Part shown: positions 25,816 to 33,250 of the stretch, piece after piece
Layout of the letters: each line of letters opens with the position of its first letter
Position numbering within the stretch: position 1 is the stretch's first letter
NCBI GenBank assembly: GCA_964428895.1
Contig: CAYRZU010000015.1
Coordinates: 1 to 54,793, forward strand
Length of the DNA stretch: 54,793 nucleotides
Reading direction: 5' to 3'
Source: HyVt-337 sp964428895
GTDB taxonomy: Bacteria; Planctomycetota; Phycisphaerae; SM23-33
The notes under the pieces: generated by a model
What the model was told of the DNA's origin: nothing
What the model saw: only the letters and a program-made list of their open reading frames with translations
Databases searched by the model: none
Made by a program: the position numbers and the translations under genes

Positions 25816-26616
25816 CTACTCGTCGTCGAGTCGGCCGACGATCTCGATCCGCTCAGCCGTTTCGGCCCGCCCGGTGGTTTCGTCGACCGACACAATCATT
25901 CCACACAGCCGCGGATCGCCGTCCGCCACGTCGAAACGTGTCGGTACGGACGTGGTCAGGAACTCCAGCACCCGATCCTTGCGTCGGCCCAGCACGCTGT
26001 CGTAGGGGCCTGTCATGCCCAGGTCGGAGATAATCGCCGTGCCATCCGGCAGGACGCGGGCGTCGGCGGTGGGCACGTGGGTGTGCGTGCCGGCGACGAT
26101 GCTGGCCCGCCCGTCCACGTGCCACCCCATGGCGACCTTCTCGGAGGTCGCTTCGGCGTGGAAGTCGACGATGCGAATGGCGACGTCGTCCGGCATTTCC
26201 GTCAGGGCCTGGTCGACGGCGGCCCAGGGGTAATCGGCACTGCCCATGTACATCTGTCCCAGCACGCAGACGACGCCAACACGGTGCTCGCCGGATTTGG
26301 TGGGCACGACCGTCCAGGTTCTCCCCGGCGCGCTGGCGGAGATGTTGGCCGGGCGGAGCAGACGGGTGTCGTCGATGACGGTCAGGATATCGGACTTGCG
26401 GAAGCAGTGGTCGCCCAGGGTGACCACGTCCACCCCGTAGTGCAACAGCTTGCGGAAGATCTGGGGGGTCAGGCCGCTGCCGCCGGCGGCGTTCTCGGCG
26501 TTGCAGACGACCAACTGGATCTCGTGCTGATCGATCAGGCCCGGGAGGTGGTCGGCCAGCATGCCTCGGCCGGCTTGTCCGACCACGTCGCCAATACAAA
26601 GGATGTTCACGGCCAC
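25816..26616 (-). CDS. YmdB-family metallophosphodiesterase
   Basis: The 266-residue protein matches the TIGR00282/YmdB family of dinuclear-metal phosphoesterases, which in Bacillus affects cAMP-related and biofilm phenotypes. Motifs seen are ILCIGDVVGQAGRGML, NAENAAGGSGLTP, TLGDHCFRKSDI, VDFHAEATSEKVAMGW and AGTHTHVPTADARVLP, which supply the metal-binding Asp, Asn and His residues. In the typical family motif the residue pair is GNH; here it is GDH. The GTG at 26616 was chosen because AGGAG lies 6 bases before it. A GTG two codons later is possible. It runs opposite to the kinase gene and has a strong promoter of its own. Confidence 0.9.
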   Translation of the reverse strand: MAVNILCIGDVVGQAGRGMLADHLPGLIDQHEIQLVVCNAENAAGGSGLTPQIFRKLLHYGVDVVTLGDHCFRKSDILTVIDDTRLLRPANISASAPGRTWTVVPTKSGEHRVGVVCVLGQMYMGSADYPWAAVDQALTEMPDDVAIRIVDFHAEATSEKVAMGWHVDGRASIVAGTHTHVPTADARVLPDGTAIISDLGMTGPYDSVLGRRKDRVLEFLTTSVPTRFDVADGDPRLCGMIVSVDETTGRAETAERIEIVGRLDDE

Positions 26617-26650
26617 GGGGGGCTCCTGTCGACTGCGAGATTGGGAAGGC

Positions 26651-26679
26651 ATTATAGGCCTGTCTTCGGGCGGCCGCAA
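26651..26679 (-). promoter_or_regulatory. Sigma70 promoter of the ymdB-like gene
   Basis: Reading the minus strand, TTGCGG (26679-26674) and a perfect TATAAT (26656-26651) are 17 bases apart. The expected transcription start is about 28 bases before the GTG at 26616. It is divergent from the promoter at 26689-26717. Confidence 0.7.
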
Positions 26680-26688
26680 CGGGGGCAG

Positions 26689-26717
26689 TTGCTGCTGCCG
26701 GAGGTAAGAGGTATCAT
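26689..26717 (+). promoter_or_regulatory. Sigma70-like promoter of the small Cys/acidic protein operon
   Basis: TTGCTG at 26689-26694 and TATCAT at 26712-26717 are 17 bases apart. The first gene behind it starts at 26754. This and the minus-strand promoter lie 10 bases apart back to back. Confidence 0.5.
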
Positions 26718-26753
26718 GGACGCAGCGGTACCCCCCGAAGGGAGGGCCAGACC

Positions 26754-27059
26754 ATGCTTCAATGCCAAGACTGCGAATTCTTCCATCGCGATGAGCGCGG
26801 GCACGTGATGCTAACGTGCGATCCGTTCGCCACCATCAAAGAGCCCGAATGCCTGGCCAAATGGCATTTTCTCAAGACCAATCAGATGGTCCAAGCCTAC
26901 CAGGCCACGTTGGACTTTTACCAACGTGTGGCGCCGATGCAGGAGAAGATGTTCAAGGTCATCGAGCGCGAAGTTGACGACCTCAACGAGTCGGAGAAGT
27001 GGAAGGCCGACGACGATGATGACGACAACGATGACGAGTGGAAGTCGCCCAGCTACTGA
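26754..27059 (+). CDS. Small Cys-containing protein with acidic C-terminus, unknown function
   Basis: The 101-residue protein starts with LQCQDCEFFHRDERG, has further cysteines at LTCDPF and EPECLAKW, and ends with a run of aspartates (DDDDDDNDDEW). The four cysteines at about positions 4, 7, 22 and 33 could bind zinc. The middle is helical. A GGGAGGG site precedes the ATG. It is followed by the STAS/kinase/STAS trio, with 73 bases between, so it may be part of the same regulatory operon. I do not recognise the family. Confidence 0.6.
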   Translation: MLQCQDCEFFHRDERGHVMLTCDPFATIKEPECLAKWHFLKTNQMVQAYQATLDFYQRVAPMQEKMFKVIEREVDDLNESEKWKADDDDDDNDDEWKSPSY

Positions 27060-27132
27060 CCGGGCGCGCCCGCTTGACAGGACCCAACCGGAGTCCTACC
27101 ATGACGCACTCCGCTGGAAAGGAGTCAGGTTG

Positions 27133-27492
27133 ATGCTGGAATCCACCCCGCGAGTTAACGTGTCTCAGGACGGCAGCGCCACGGTCGTGGAACTGGTCGA
27201 TCGGAAGATCCTCGACGAAATGGCGATCATGGAGATCGGGGACCAACTGAACGCCCTGGTCTCGGCGGCTGAGAGTCCTCGGATCGTCCTGGACTTCCAG
27301 AACGTCGGACACATGTCGTCCAGCGCGCTGGGGATGCTGATAACTCTCCACAAGCGCATTCGTGACAAGGGCGGCCAACTCCGCCTGTGCAGCATTCAAC
27401 CGAGTATTGAAGAGATCTTCGTCATTACGCGATTGAGCGAGATCTTCGACATCAGCGAGTCCCGTCCGGAGGCTCTGGCCAGTCTGGGCTAG
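27133..27492 (+). CDS. STAS-domain anti-sigma factor antagonist (first copy)
   Basis: The 119-residue product is a single SpoIIAA/RsbV-like STAS domain. Key features are VVELVDRKILDEMAI, the hydrophobic strand PRIVLDFQNVGHMSSSALGML with the phosphorylatable serine in SSSALG, and LRLCSIQPSIEEIF. In the partner-switching scheme the unphosphorylated form captures the kinase/anti-sigma protein. The ATG at 27133 has AAAGGAGT (27118-27125) upstream. The kinase-like anti-sigma gene follows after 29 bases. Confidence 0.88.
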   Translation: MLESTPRVNVSQDGSATVVELVDRKILDEMAIMEIGDQLNALVSAAESPRIVLDFQNVGHMSSSALGMLITLHKRIRDKGGQLRLCSIQPSIEEIFVITRLSEIFDISESRPEALASLG

Positions 27493-27521
27493 GCTTTCCG
27501 GCGCGACGATCTGGGCGAGGC

Positions 27522-27923
27522 ATGGACGTGCGGCGCCAGACACTACCATCAACGTGGGATGCGGTTCAAAAGGCCGGCCAAGAGGTCATGGATGAAGTGA
27601 CTCGGCAGGGGTACGACGATTCGTGTAGTTTCTCGATCCGCCTGGCGTTGGAGGAAGGGCTGATTAACGCTGTCAAGCACGGCAACAAGATGGACACCTC
27701 CAAGACGGTCGAGTTGGAATACGAAATCACCCCTGAGCAGGTCGAGATCATTATTACCGACGAGGGTGACGGGTTCGATTGTTGTTGCGTTCCGGACCCC
27801 ACTTGTGATGAAAACTTGGAGAAGCCCAGCGGGCGGGGCGTCATGCTGATACGGGCTTTTATGGATGTGGTCGAATACACGGAACCGGGCAACCGGGTGC
27901 GGATGCTCAAGCGCCGCGAGTGA
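27522..27923 (+). CDS. RsbW/SpoIIAB-like anti-sigma serine kinase
   Basis: The 133-residue protein is a lone GHKL ATPase. The N-box is EEGLINAVKHGNKMD, the G1 box ITDEGDGFD, and the G2 region GRGVMLIRAFMD. Such proteins bind a sigma factor and phosphorylate a STAS partner on serine. No sigma factor or PP2C phosphatase is encoded nearby. An unusual CCCVPDPTCDEN segment adds four cysteines in the ATP-lid region. Its stop overlaps a GTG (GTGA, 27920-27923) belonging to the downstream STAS gene. Confidence 0.88.
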   Translation: MDVRRQTLPSTWDAVQKAGQEVMDEVTRQGYDDSCSFSIRLALEEGLINAVKHGNKMDTSKTVELEYEITPEQVEIIITDEGDGFDCCCVPDPTCDENLEKPSGRGVMLIRAFMDVVEYTEPGNRVRMLKRRE

Positions 27924-27934
27924 GGCTACCGACG

Positions 27935-28303
27935 ATGATGAACGTTCCGAACGAACCGCTGGGGGTCACAATATCACACCAGGGCGACGTGGCACTGGTG
28001 AGTCTAACCGGCGCTGCCGATGCCGCTGCGGCCGACGTGCTCCGCGGGCGCATGCTGGACTTGGTGGCGACCAAGCCGTCGATGATCGTGCTGGACCTGT
28101 CCGGACTGAGCTTTATGGGCTCGGCGGCGTTGGGAGCGGTGGTGCTGGCCCACATCCGCTGCCGTTCGTCGGAAGCGTCTATTCGGCTGGTCTCCCCGCA
28201 AGCATCGGTGGAACGAACGTTGGCCGTGACACGGCTGGACAAGCTCTTTGACGTGTTCGAAACGGTTGACGCCGCCATCGCCGGGCGGGCCCGGACGGTC
28301 TAG
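27935..28303 (+). CDS. STAS-domain anti-sigma factor antagonist (second copy)
   Basis: The 122-residue protein has a STAS fold with VALVSLTGAADAAAADVL, IVLDLSGLSFMGSAALGAVVL and IRLVSPQASVERTLAV. The serine in FMGSAALG corresponds to the phosphorylation site. The start is open: a GTG at 27920 overlaps the upstream stop as GTGA, while the ATG at 27935 is used here. Having a second STAS gene on the other side of the kinase suggests two inputs to the same switch. The stop TAG at 28301-28303 shares CTAG with the stop of the convergent GH57 gene. Confidence 0.86.
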   Translation: MMNVPNEPLGVTISHQGDVALVSLTGAADAAAADVLRGRMLDLVATKPSMIVLDLSGLSFMGSAALGAVVLAHIRCRSSEASIRLVSPQASVERTLAVTRLDKLFDVFETVDAAIAGRARTV

Positions 28304-29484
28304 CTGACCGGGGTCTGGGCCCGCGTGTGGATATTGTCCAGGATGTTCATGTAGTTGATGTAGGCGTCGTAGGGGCTCTCGTAGGGGTTGAAGTACTTGT
28401 GCACGTCCCCGTCGGCGAACCATTTGGTGCACATGTAGTAGAAATGGTCGGACGTCTGCAGCCGTCGCCAATCGGCCAATAGCTCTTCATCCCCACGGGT
28501 GAGCACTTCGTCGGCCAGGGCGTAGACGTCGTGCAGGGCGTTGGCCTGCATGCTATTGCCCAGCCTGGCCGACTGGTCCCGTTGGGTGTCGGCCCTGGAG
28601 ATCTTGGGGGGGATATCGAGGGCGGCGACCGCGGCGTGCCGGTCGACGGCCTCGCGGACGGTCAAGAAGTCGTTTTTTCCGTCGGCCAGAATGCTATCGG
28701 GCAGAGACTGAAGGAACTCAAAGATGCCCGTGTCGGCCCATTGATGCTCACCGAAGGTTTCGTAGTCCATGAACAGGTTGCACACGAACCCGTTGCCGTT
28801 GATCTGATCGACCCACTTGGCGAAGGTCTCACTGGACAGGGGCCAACCCGCCCAGGCGCGATTGCCGAATCGGAAGGCAATGTCGTCGCTGAGCCGGTAG
28901 TTCTTCAGCAGCATCTTCATCTGCGGGCAATTGGGGGGGCGGTATAGGAAGTTCGGGCTGCGATAGCCCAGAATGTGGTCGGCGCCTTCGGTGAGGATGG
29001 CGTCAAACCCCATTTCCGCGACGACCTGGGCGACGTCGTTGTTGTACGTTAGTTCGGTGTTGCGAAAGACGGTGGGGCGCCGCCCGAACAAATCTTCCAT
29101 CAGGTCGCAATGCGATTGCGTTTGGGCGATAAACTCCTCGCGGTTGTAAAGAAACGCGAGGCTGTGATAGCGCGTCTCCGCGATGAATTCCACGCAGCCG
29201 GACTCCGCCAATCGTTGGAAACTCGCCAGGATGTCCGGGGCCCAGGCCCGAAATTGCTCGATGGCCGTGCCGGTGATGGAGTAACTGACGCGGAATCGCC
29301 CCTCGTGACGGGCGACCAACTCTTCCATCACCGCGTTGGCCGGGCGGTAGCACTTGTCCGCCACCTTCAGGCAGATGTCGCGATTGGCCTGATCGTCGAA
29401 GTAGTTGGGATCGGTATCGAAGACCGTGTACCGGCGAAGCCGAAACGGTTGGTGGACTTGGAAGTAGAAAACCACCGATGCCAT
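28300..29484 (-). CDS. GH57 family alpha-glucan enzyme
   Basis: The 394-residue protein belongs to GH57 (alpha-amylase, amylopullulanase, glucanotransferase and branching enzymes). It starts FYFQVHQPFRLRRY, where the histidine-containing HQP motif is diagnostic. The catalytic nucleophile Glu is in FRNTELTYNN, and the acid Asp is probably the one in FMDYETFGEHQW. The protein lacks a signal peptide, so it acts in the cytoplasm. A minus-strand promoter candidate lies at 29583-29578 (TTGACC) with an AT-rich TTTATA box 18 bases on, but spacing is imperfect. It is encoded behind a glycogen-synthase-like enzyme, which suggests glycogen synthesis or turnover. Confidence 0.85.
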   Translation of the reverse strand: MASVVFYFQVHQPFRLRRYTVFDTDPNYFDDQANRDICLKVADKCYRPANAVMEELVARHEGRFRVSYSITGTAIEQFRAWAPDILASFQRLAESGCVEFIAETRYHSLAFLYNREEFIAQTQSHCDLMEDLFGRRPTVFRNTELTYNNDVAQVVAEMGFDAILTEGADHILGYRSPNFLYRPPNCPQMKMLLKNYRLSDDIAFRFGNRAWAGWPLSSETFAKWVDQINGNGFVCNLFMDYETFGEHQWADTGIFEFLQSLPDSILADGKNDFLTVREAVDRHAAVAALDIPPKISRADTQRDQSARLGNSMQANALHDVYALADEVLTRGDEELLADWRRLQTSDHFYYMCTKWFADGDVHKYFNPYESPYDAYINYMNILDNIHTRAQTPVS

Positions 29485-29634
29485 GGTTGGACCCGGCCTC
29501 CCTGCAAGTGTTGCGGCGCCGCCATCCTAGCGTGCGCGTGAAGTCTACTGAGGTATAAAGCTGCAAAACCCCACTTTGGTCAAGGCAATTCTGCGCGAAG
29601 GCGGGTAGTTTCCGCCGCCAGAGGGCCCAAGGGG

Positions 29635-31074
29635 TCAGGCCGGCGGGGCGCCGTTGCCACGAACGATTTGGGCATAGATATCCTGGAGGTCCTCGGCGCT
29701 ATCGCGCCAGGACATCTGCTGGACTTCAATCTGTCCGCTCTCGCGAAGCGCCCGCTGGAGGGGAGGGTGACGCAGAACGGCCAGGATCTTGTCGGCCATC
29801 TCGTCGATGTCCCAGAAGTCGACCTTCAGCACGTTTTGGAGGACCTCCGAGACACCGGACTGCTTGGAGATGATGGCCGGCACGTTGTGGCTGAGGGCTT
29901 CGAGCGGGGCGATGCCGAACGGTTCGGACACGCTCGGCATGACGTACAGATCGGCCAGAGAGAAGATCCGGCTGACGTCACCGCCGCGGAGAAAGCCCGT
30001 GAACGTCACGTAACGGCCCAGGCGAAGGTCGGCGACTTCCTTGATGCACTGGGTGATCATGTCGCCGCTGCCGGCGATAACGAACCGGACGTTCTGGAAC
30101 TTCTCGACCACCTTCTTGGCCGCTCGCAGGAAGTACTCCGGCCCCTTCTGCATGGTGATGCGGCCCAGGAACAGAACGATCTTCTCGGTCTGAGTGATCG
30201 GGTGCATCTGTAGTTCGTTGGCAGCGGGCAGTTCCACGGCGTTATAAACCACCGAGATGCGGTCGGCCGCCACGTCGTAACGGGATCGGCAAATCGTGGC
30301 GGTCAGGTGCGACACACAGATGACCCGGTCGGCCCCGTGCATGCCCGCCCGCTCGATCTCATAGACCATCTGGTTGACGTTCTCGCCGGCCCGGTCGAAC
30401 TCGGTGCTATGGACGTGGACGACCAGGGGCTTGCCCGTCGCGGCCGAAACCGCCAGGCCCGCCGGATAGGTCATCCAGTCGTGAGCGTGGATCACGTCGA
30501 ACTGCTCCCCCTTGGCCAGGGCCACCGCCAGGCGCTCGTAGCGCCGAATCTGGGTCATCAGATCGCCGCCGTACATGGGCTTGCCGTCGAAGTCGGCGGA
30601 TTCGTTCTTCTCGGCCGGCGGGGCCCCCTCCGTGACGACCTGTTCGGTTAGCGTGGTCAGGTCCGTTTCGTTCAGGTCGTCGGGCAGTTCTCCTTCGGCC
30701 TGGAGGCGGCGGAGCTCGCGAAGGATCTCTTCCTGACTGGTCGGGGCGCCGTAGGCTTGCAGAAACGCGTGCAGGCGATGGATCTCCACATGCTCAAACA
30801 GTTGGGTGGTGTCGGCAGGGGCGGACCCAGCCGGGCGGCTCGCGGGATCGGCCGGCGGGGCAGGCGGCGTGGGGGCCGAGCCTGTCAAGCCGGTCAGGTC
30901 TGCCGGAGTGCGGAAGTCCACGTGGCCGGACGCGCCGACCGGAACGGGCATGGGCAGTACGAAGCAGACTTCCACGCCCAATTCGTCCAGGGCCTTGGTC
31001 ATCCCGTAGCAGGCGGTTCCAAGGCCGCCGCTAATATAGGGCGGGAACTCCCAACCCAGCATGAACACTCTCAT
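29635..31074 (-). CDS. Glycogen-synthase-like GT-B glycosyltransferase
   Basis: The 479-residue protein starts MRVFMLGWEFPPYISGGLG, the K/GGLG-type donor loop of GT4/GT5 glycogen and starch synthases. Other motifs are VIHAHDWMTYPA, HVHSTEFDR, RVICVSHL, VVYNAVEL, ILFLGRITMQKGP-like VLFLGRITMQKGPEYFL, and the C-terminal SEPFGIAPLEALSHN carrying E-x7-E. An unusual insert of about 45 residues rich in Pro, Ala and Ser sits at residues 60-95, and a second acidic Leu-rich insert follows to about 165. It probably elongates alpha-glucan or another polysaccharide; pairing with GH57 favours glycogen. It lies 150 bases behind the GH57 start. Confidence 0.85.
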   Translation of the reverse strand: MRVFMLGWEFPPYISGGLGTACYGMTKALDELGVEVCFVLPMPVPVGASGHVDFRTPADLTGLTGSAPTPPAPPADPASRPAGSAPADTTQLFEHVEIHRLHAFLQAYGAPTSQEEILRELRRLQAEGELPDDLNETDLTTLTEQVVTEGAPPAEKNESADFDGKPMYGGDLMTQIRRYERLAVALAKGEQFDVIHAHDWMTYPAGLAVSAATGKPLVVHVHSTEFDRAGENVNQMVYEIERAGMHGADRVICVSHLTATICRSRYDVAADRISVVYNAVELPAANELQMHPITQTEKIVLFLGRITMQKGPEYFLRAAKKVVEKFQNVRFVIAGSGDMITQCIKEVADLRLGRYVTFTGFLRGGDVSRIFSLADLYVMPSVSEPFGIAPLEALSHNVPAIISKQSGVSEVLQNVLKVDFWDIDEMADKILAVLRHPPLQRALRESGQIEVQQMSWRDSAEDLQDIYAQIVRGNGAPPA

Positions 31075-31133
31075 TGACGCCGTCCTTTGCAGTCGTTCGT
31101 TCCCCCCGGGCAGGCTGGCTTAGCCTGACGGGC

Positions 31134-31139
31134 ATTATA
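31134..31139 (-). promoter_or_regulatory. TATAAT box upstream of the glycosyltransferase gene
   Basis: A perfect TATAAT on the minus strand (31139-31134) lies 59 bases before the ATG at 31074. The corresponding -35 region (GTTCCA at 31162-31157, 17-base spacing) is poor. It implies separate transcription from the pyrD-aroB group. Confidence 0.45.
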
Positions 31140-31196
31140 TGGGTCGGCGGGGCCGGTGGAACACCTTCCGTCCTGCCCGGCGCGAAATCCGCCCCG

Positions 31197-32144
31197 CTAG
31201 ACCTCCAGCGTGCCGATGATGTCGGTGAGGCGCCCGTGCCCGTGGCGGCGGAGGTAGTCGCCGATGCCGTCTTGAATGCCCACGATGCAGGCCGGGTCCA
31301 CGAACAGCGCCGTGCCGACCGCCAACCCGGACGCCCCGGCCAGCAGGAACTCCAACGCGTCTTGGGCGTACTGAATGCCGCCCATGCCGATGATGGGCAC
31401 GCCGGCGGGTCCGGCGACCTGGGTGTAGACGCGGTGTACCATGTAGACGGCCACCGGGTGAATGGCCGGCCCGGACAGCCCGCCGGTTCCGTTGGCCAGG
31501 ACGGGCCGACGGGCCTCGACATCGATGGCCATCGCGGTGAAAGTGTTGATCAAGCTCAGTGCGTCGGCCCCGGCGTCGACGGCCGCGGCGGCGATGGTGG
31601 TGATGTCCGTCACGTTCGGCGAAAGCTTGACGATCAGGATATTCTTGCGGCACACCTTGCGGAGTTCGCTCGTAATCAAGCCGGCCTGGCCGGGGTCCGT
31701 GCCGAACTGGATGCCGCCGGCCTTGACGTTGGGGCAGGAGATGTTGAGTTCCACCCCGCGAATGACGTCCACGCTCTCCAGGGCCTCGGCGACGGCCACA
31801 TAGTCCTCCACCGTGGTCCCGGCCACGTTGACGAACACCGGCAGGCCCAGCTTTTCCAGCAGGGGGACCTTCTCGCTTAGAAAGACCTCCAACCCCACGT
31901 TGGCCAGGCCGATTGCGTTGAGCATTCCGGCGCGGGTCTCCACCACACGCTGGTAGTTATTGCCCTGCCGGGGGTCGCGACTGATGCTCTTGGTGACGAA
32001 CGCGCCGAGCCGCTGCAGATCGACGAAGTCGGCGTACTCATCGGCATAGCCGCACGTGCCGCTGGCGGTCATCAGGGGGTTGGCCAGCTTTACGCCGGCG
32101 ATGTCGACGCTCAGGTCAACCGGGCTCTTTGAAGATGCGTTCAG
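31197..32144 (-). CDS. pyrD: Dihydroorotate dehydrogenase, class 1B catalytic subunit
   Basis: PyrD oxidises dihydroorotate to orotate in pyrimidine synthesis. The active-site cysteine lies in the class 1 motif ELNISCPNVK, with VDVIRGVELNIS before it and IIGMGGIQYAQDALEFLLAGA in the FMN-binding C-terminus. No ATG, GTG or TTG gives the conserved N-terminus. Upstream codons read VDLSVDIAGVKLANPL directly before MTASGT, so the gene must begin further up than the ATG at 32072. A CTG at 32144 has AAGGAG 6 bases before it and gives 315 residues, the usual length; CTG 32114 is a second option. aroB stops 11 bases before this start. Class 1B enzymes need PyrK, which is not in the window. Confidence 0.9.
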   Translation of the reverse strand: MNASSKSPVDLSVDIAGVKLANPLMTASGTCGYADEYADFVDLQRLGAFVTKSISRDPRQGNNYQRVVETRAGMLNAIGLANVGLEVFLSEKVPLLEKLGLPVFVNVAGTTVEDYVAVAEALESVDVIRGVELNISCPNVKAGGIQFGTDPGQAGLITSELRKVCRKNILIVKLSPNVTDITTIAAAAVDAGADALSLINTFTAMAIDVEARRPVLANGTGGLSGPAIHPVAVYMVHRVYTQVAGPAGVPIIGMGGIQYAQDALEFLLAGASGLAVGTALFVDPACIVGIQDGIGDYLRRHGHGRLTDIIGTLEV

Positions 32145-32155
32145 CGCAAGCTCCT

Positions 32156-33250
32156 TCAGCCCCGTAGGGCACTGACGGCGTCGGCGACTTCCTCGGCCGT
32201 GACGTCATCGACAATCGTCACCTCACCCAGGCGGGTGGGCAAGACCATTCGCACCTGCCCGCCTCGAGTCTTCTTGTCGCGTTGCATGATGGACCACAGT
32301 TCGCCGCCGATTAGATCGGCGTGTTGGGTGGGCAGGCCCAGCTTAGTCAGCAGGTTGCTGACGGCGTCGGCGTCGGCCTGGGGGATCATCTTTCGGCGGG
32401 CCGCCATATGGCAGGCCGCGACCATGCCCAGGGAGACCGCCTGTCCGTGCGGCATCTGGTCGTAGCCGGCGAACAGTTCGATGGCGTGGCCGATCGTGTG
32501 GCCGAAGTTCAGGTGCGCTCGCTGGCCGGCCTCCCGCTCATCGGCGGAGACTACCGCCCCCTTGATCGCCACGTTCCGGGCGATCAGTTCGGTCAGGGCG
32601 CCCTCGTGACGGGCGAGGATGTCGCGTGAACTGGCGTCGATGAACTCCAGCAGTTTGGTATCGCGGATTACGCCGTGCTTGACGCACTCGGCCAGGCCGT
32701 TGCCCATTTCTTCCGCCGGCAGCGAGGCGAGCGTTTCCACGTCAATCACCACCGCGCGCGGCTGATGGAACGCGCCGATCAGGTTCTTGCCGGCGGGATG
32801 ATCCACCGCGGTCTTGCCGCCAACGGAGGCGTCGACGCCCGCCAGCAGCGTAGTCGGGCATTGCACCCATCGCAGGCCACGAAGGGCTGTCGCCGCGACG
32901 AAGCCCGCCACGTCGCCCGGCACGCCGCCACCCAGGGCGACGATCACCGTGTTCCGGTCGATCGGCGGTGTGACCGCGAACACTTGGTCCATCAGGTCGT
33001 GGTAGGTCCCCAGCGTCTTGTTGACCTCACCGGCTGGGAACGCCGCGTAGCCAGCCGGCGCGCCGCAGCCCTTGACCAAATGCATGACCCGCGGGCCCAG
33101 CAATTCGCTCACGGTTGTTTCGGTTATCACCACCACGCTACTGACATGGCCCATGGCCTCCAGCGCGGGGGCCAGTTCGCCCAGCACGCCGGGCCCCACG
33201 GTGACGTCGTAGCTGCGGTCGCCCAGATCCACCGTGACGGTCTTACGCAT
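32156..33250 (-). CDS. aroB: 3-Dehydroquinate synthase
   Basis: AroB turns DAHP into 3-dehydroquinate, the second step of the shikimate pathway. The ATG at 33250 (364 residues) sits behind AGGAG and starts MRKTVTVDLGDRSYDV, matching family N-termini; a longer frame to 33358 lies inside the upstream gene. NAD- and metal-binding motifs are GGGVPGDVAGFVAAT, PTTLLAGVDASVGGKT, GNGLAECVKHGVI, HLNFGHTIGHAIE and GYDQMPHGQAVSLG. The 5' end overlaps the upstream membrane-protein gene by 8 bases. Confidence 0.97.
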   Translation of the reverse strand: MRKTVTVDLGDRSYDVTVGPGVLGELAPALEAMGHVSSVVVITETTVSELLGPRVMHLVKGCGAPAGYAAFPAGEVNKTLGTYHDLMDQVFAVTPPIDRNTVIVALGGGVPGDVAGFVAATALRGLRWVQCPTTLLAGVDASVGGKTAVDHPAGKNLIGAFHQPRAVVIDVETLASLPAEEMGNGLAECVKHGVIRDTKLLEFIDASSRDILARHEGALTELIARNVAIKGAVVSADEREAGQRAHLNFGHTIGHAIELFAGYDQMPHGQAVSLGMVAACHMAARRKMIPQADADAVSNLLTKLGLPTQHADLIGGELWSIMQRDKKTRGGQVRMVLPTRLGEVTIVDDVTAEEVADAVSALRG

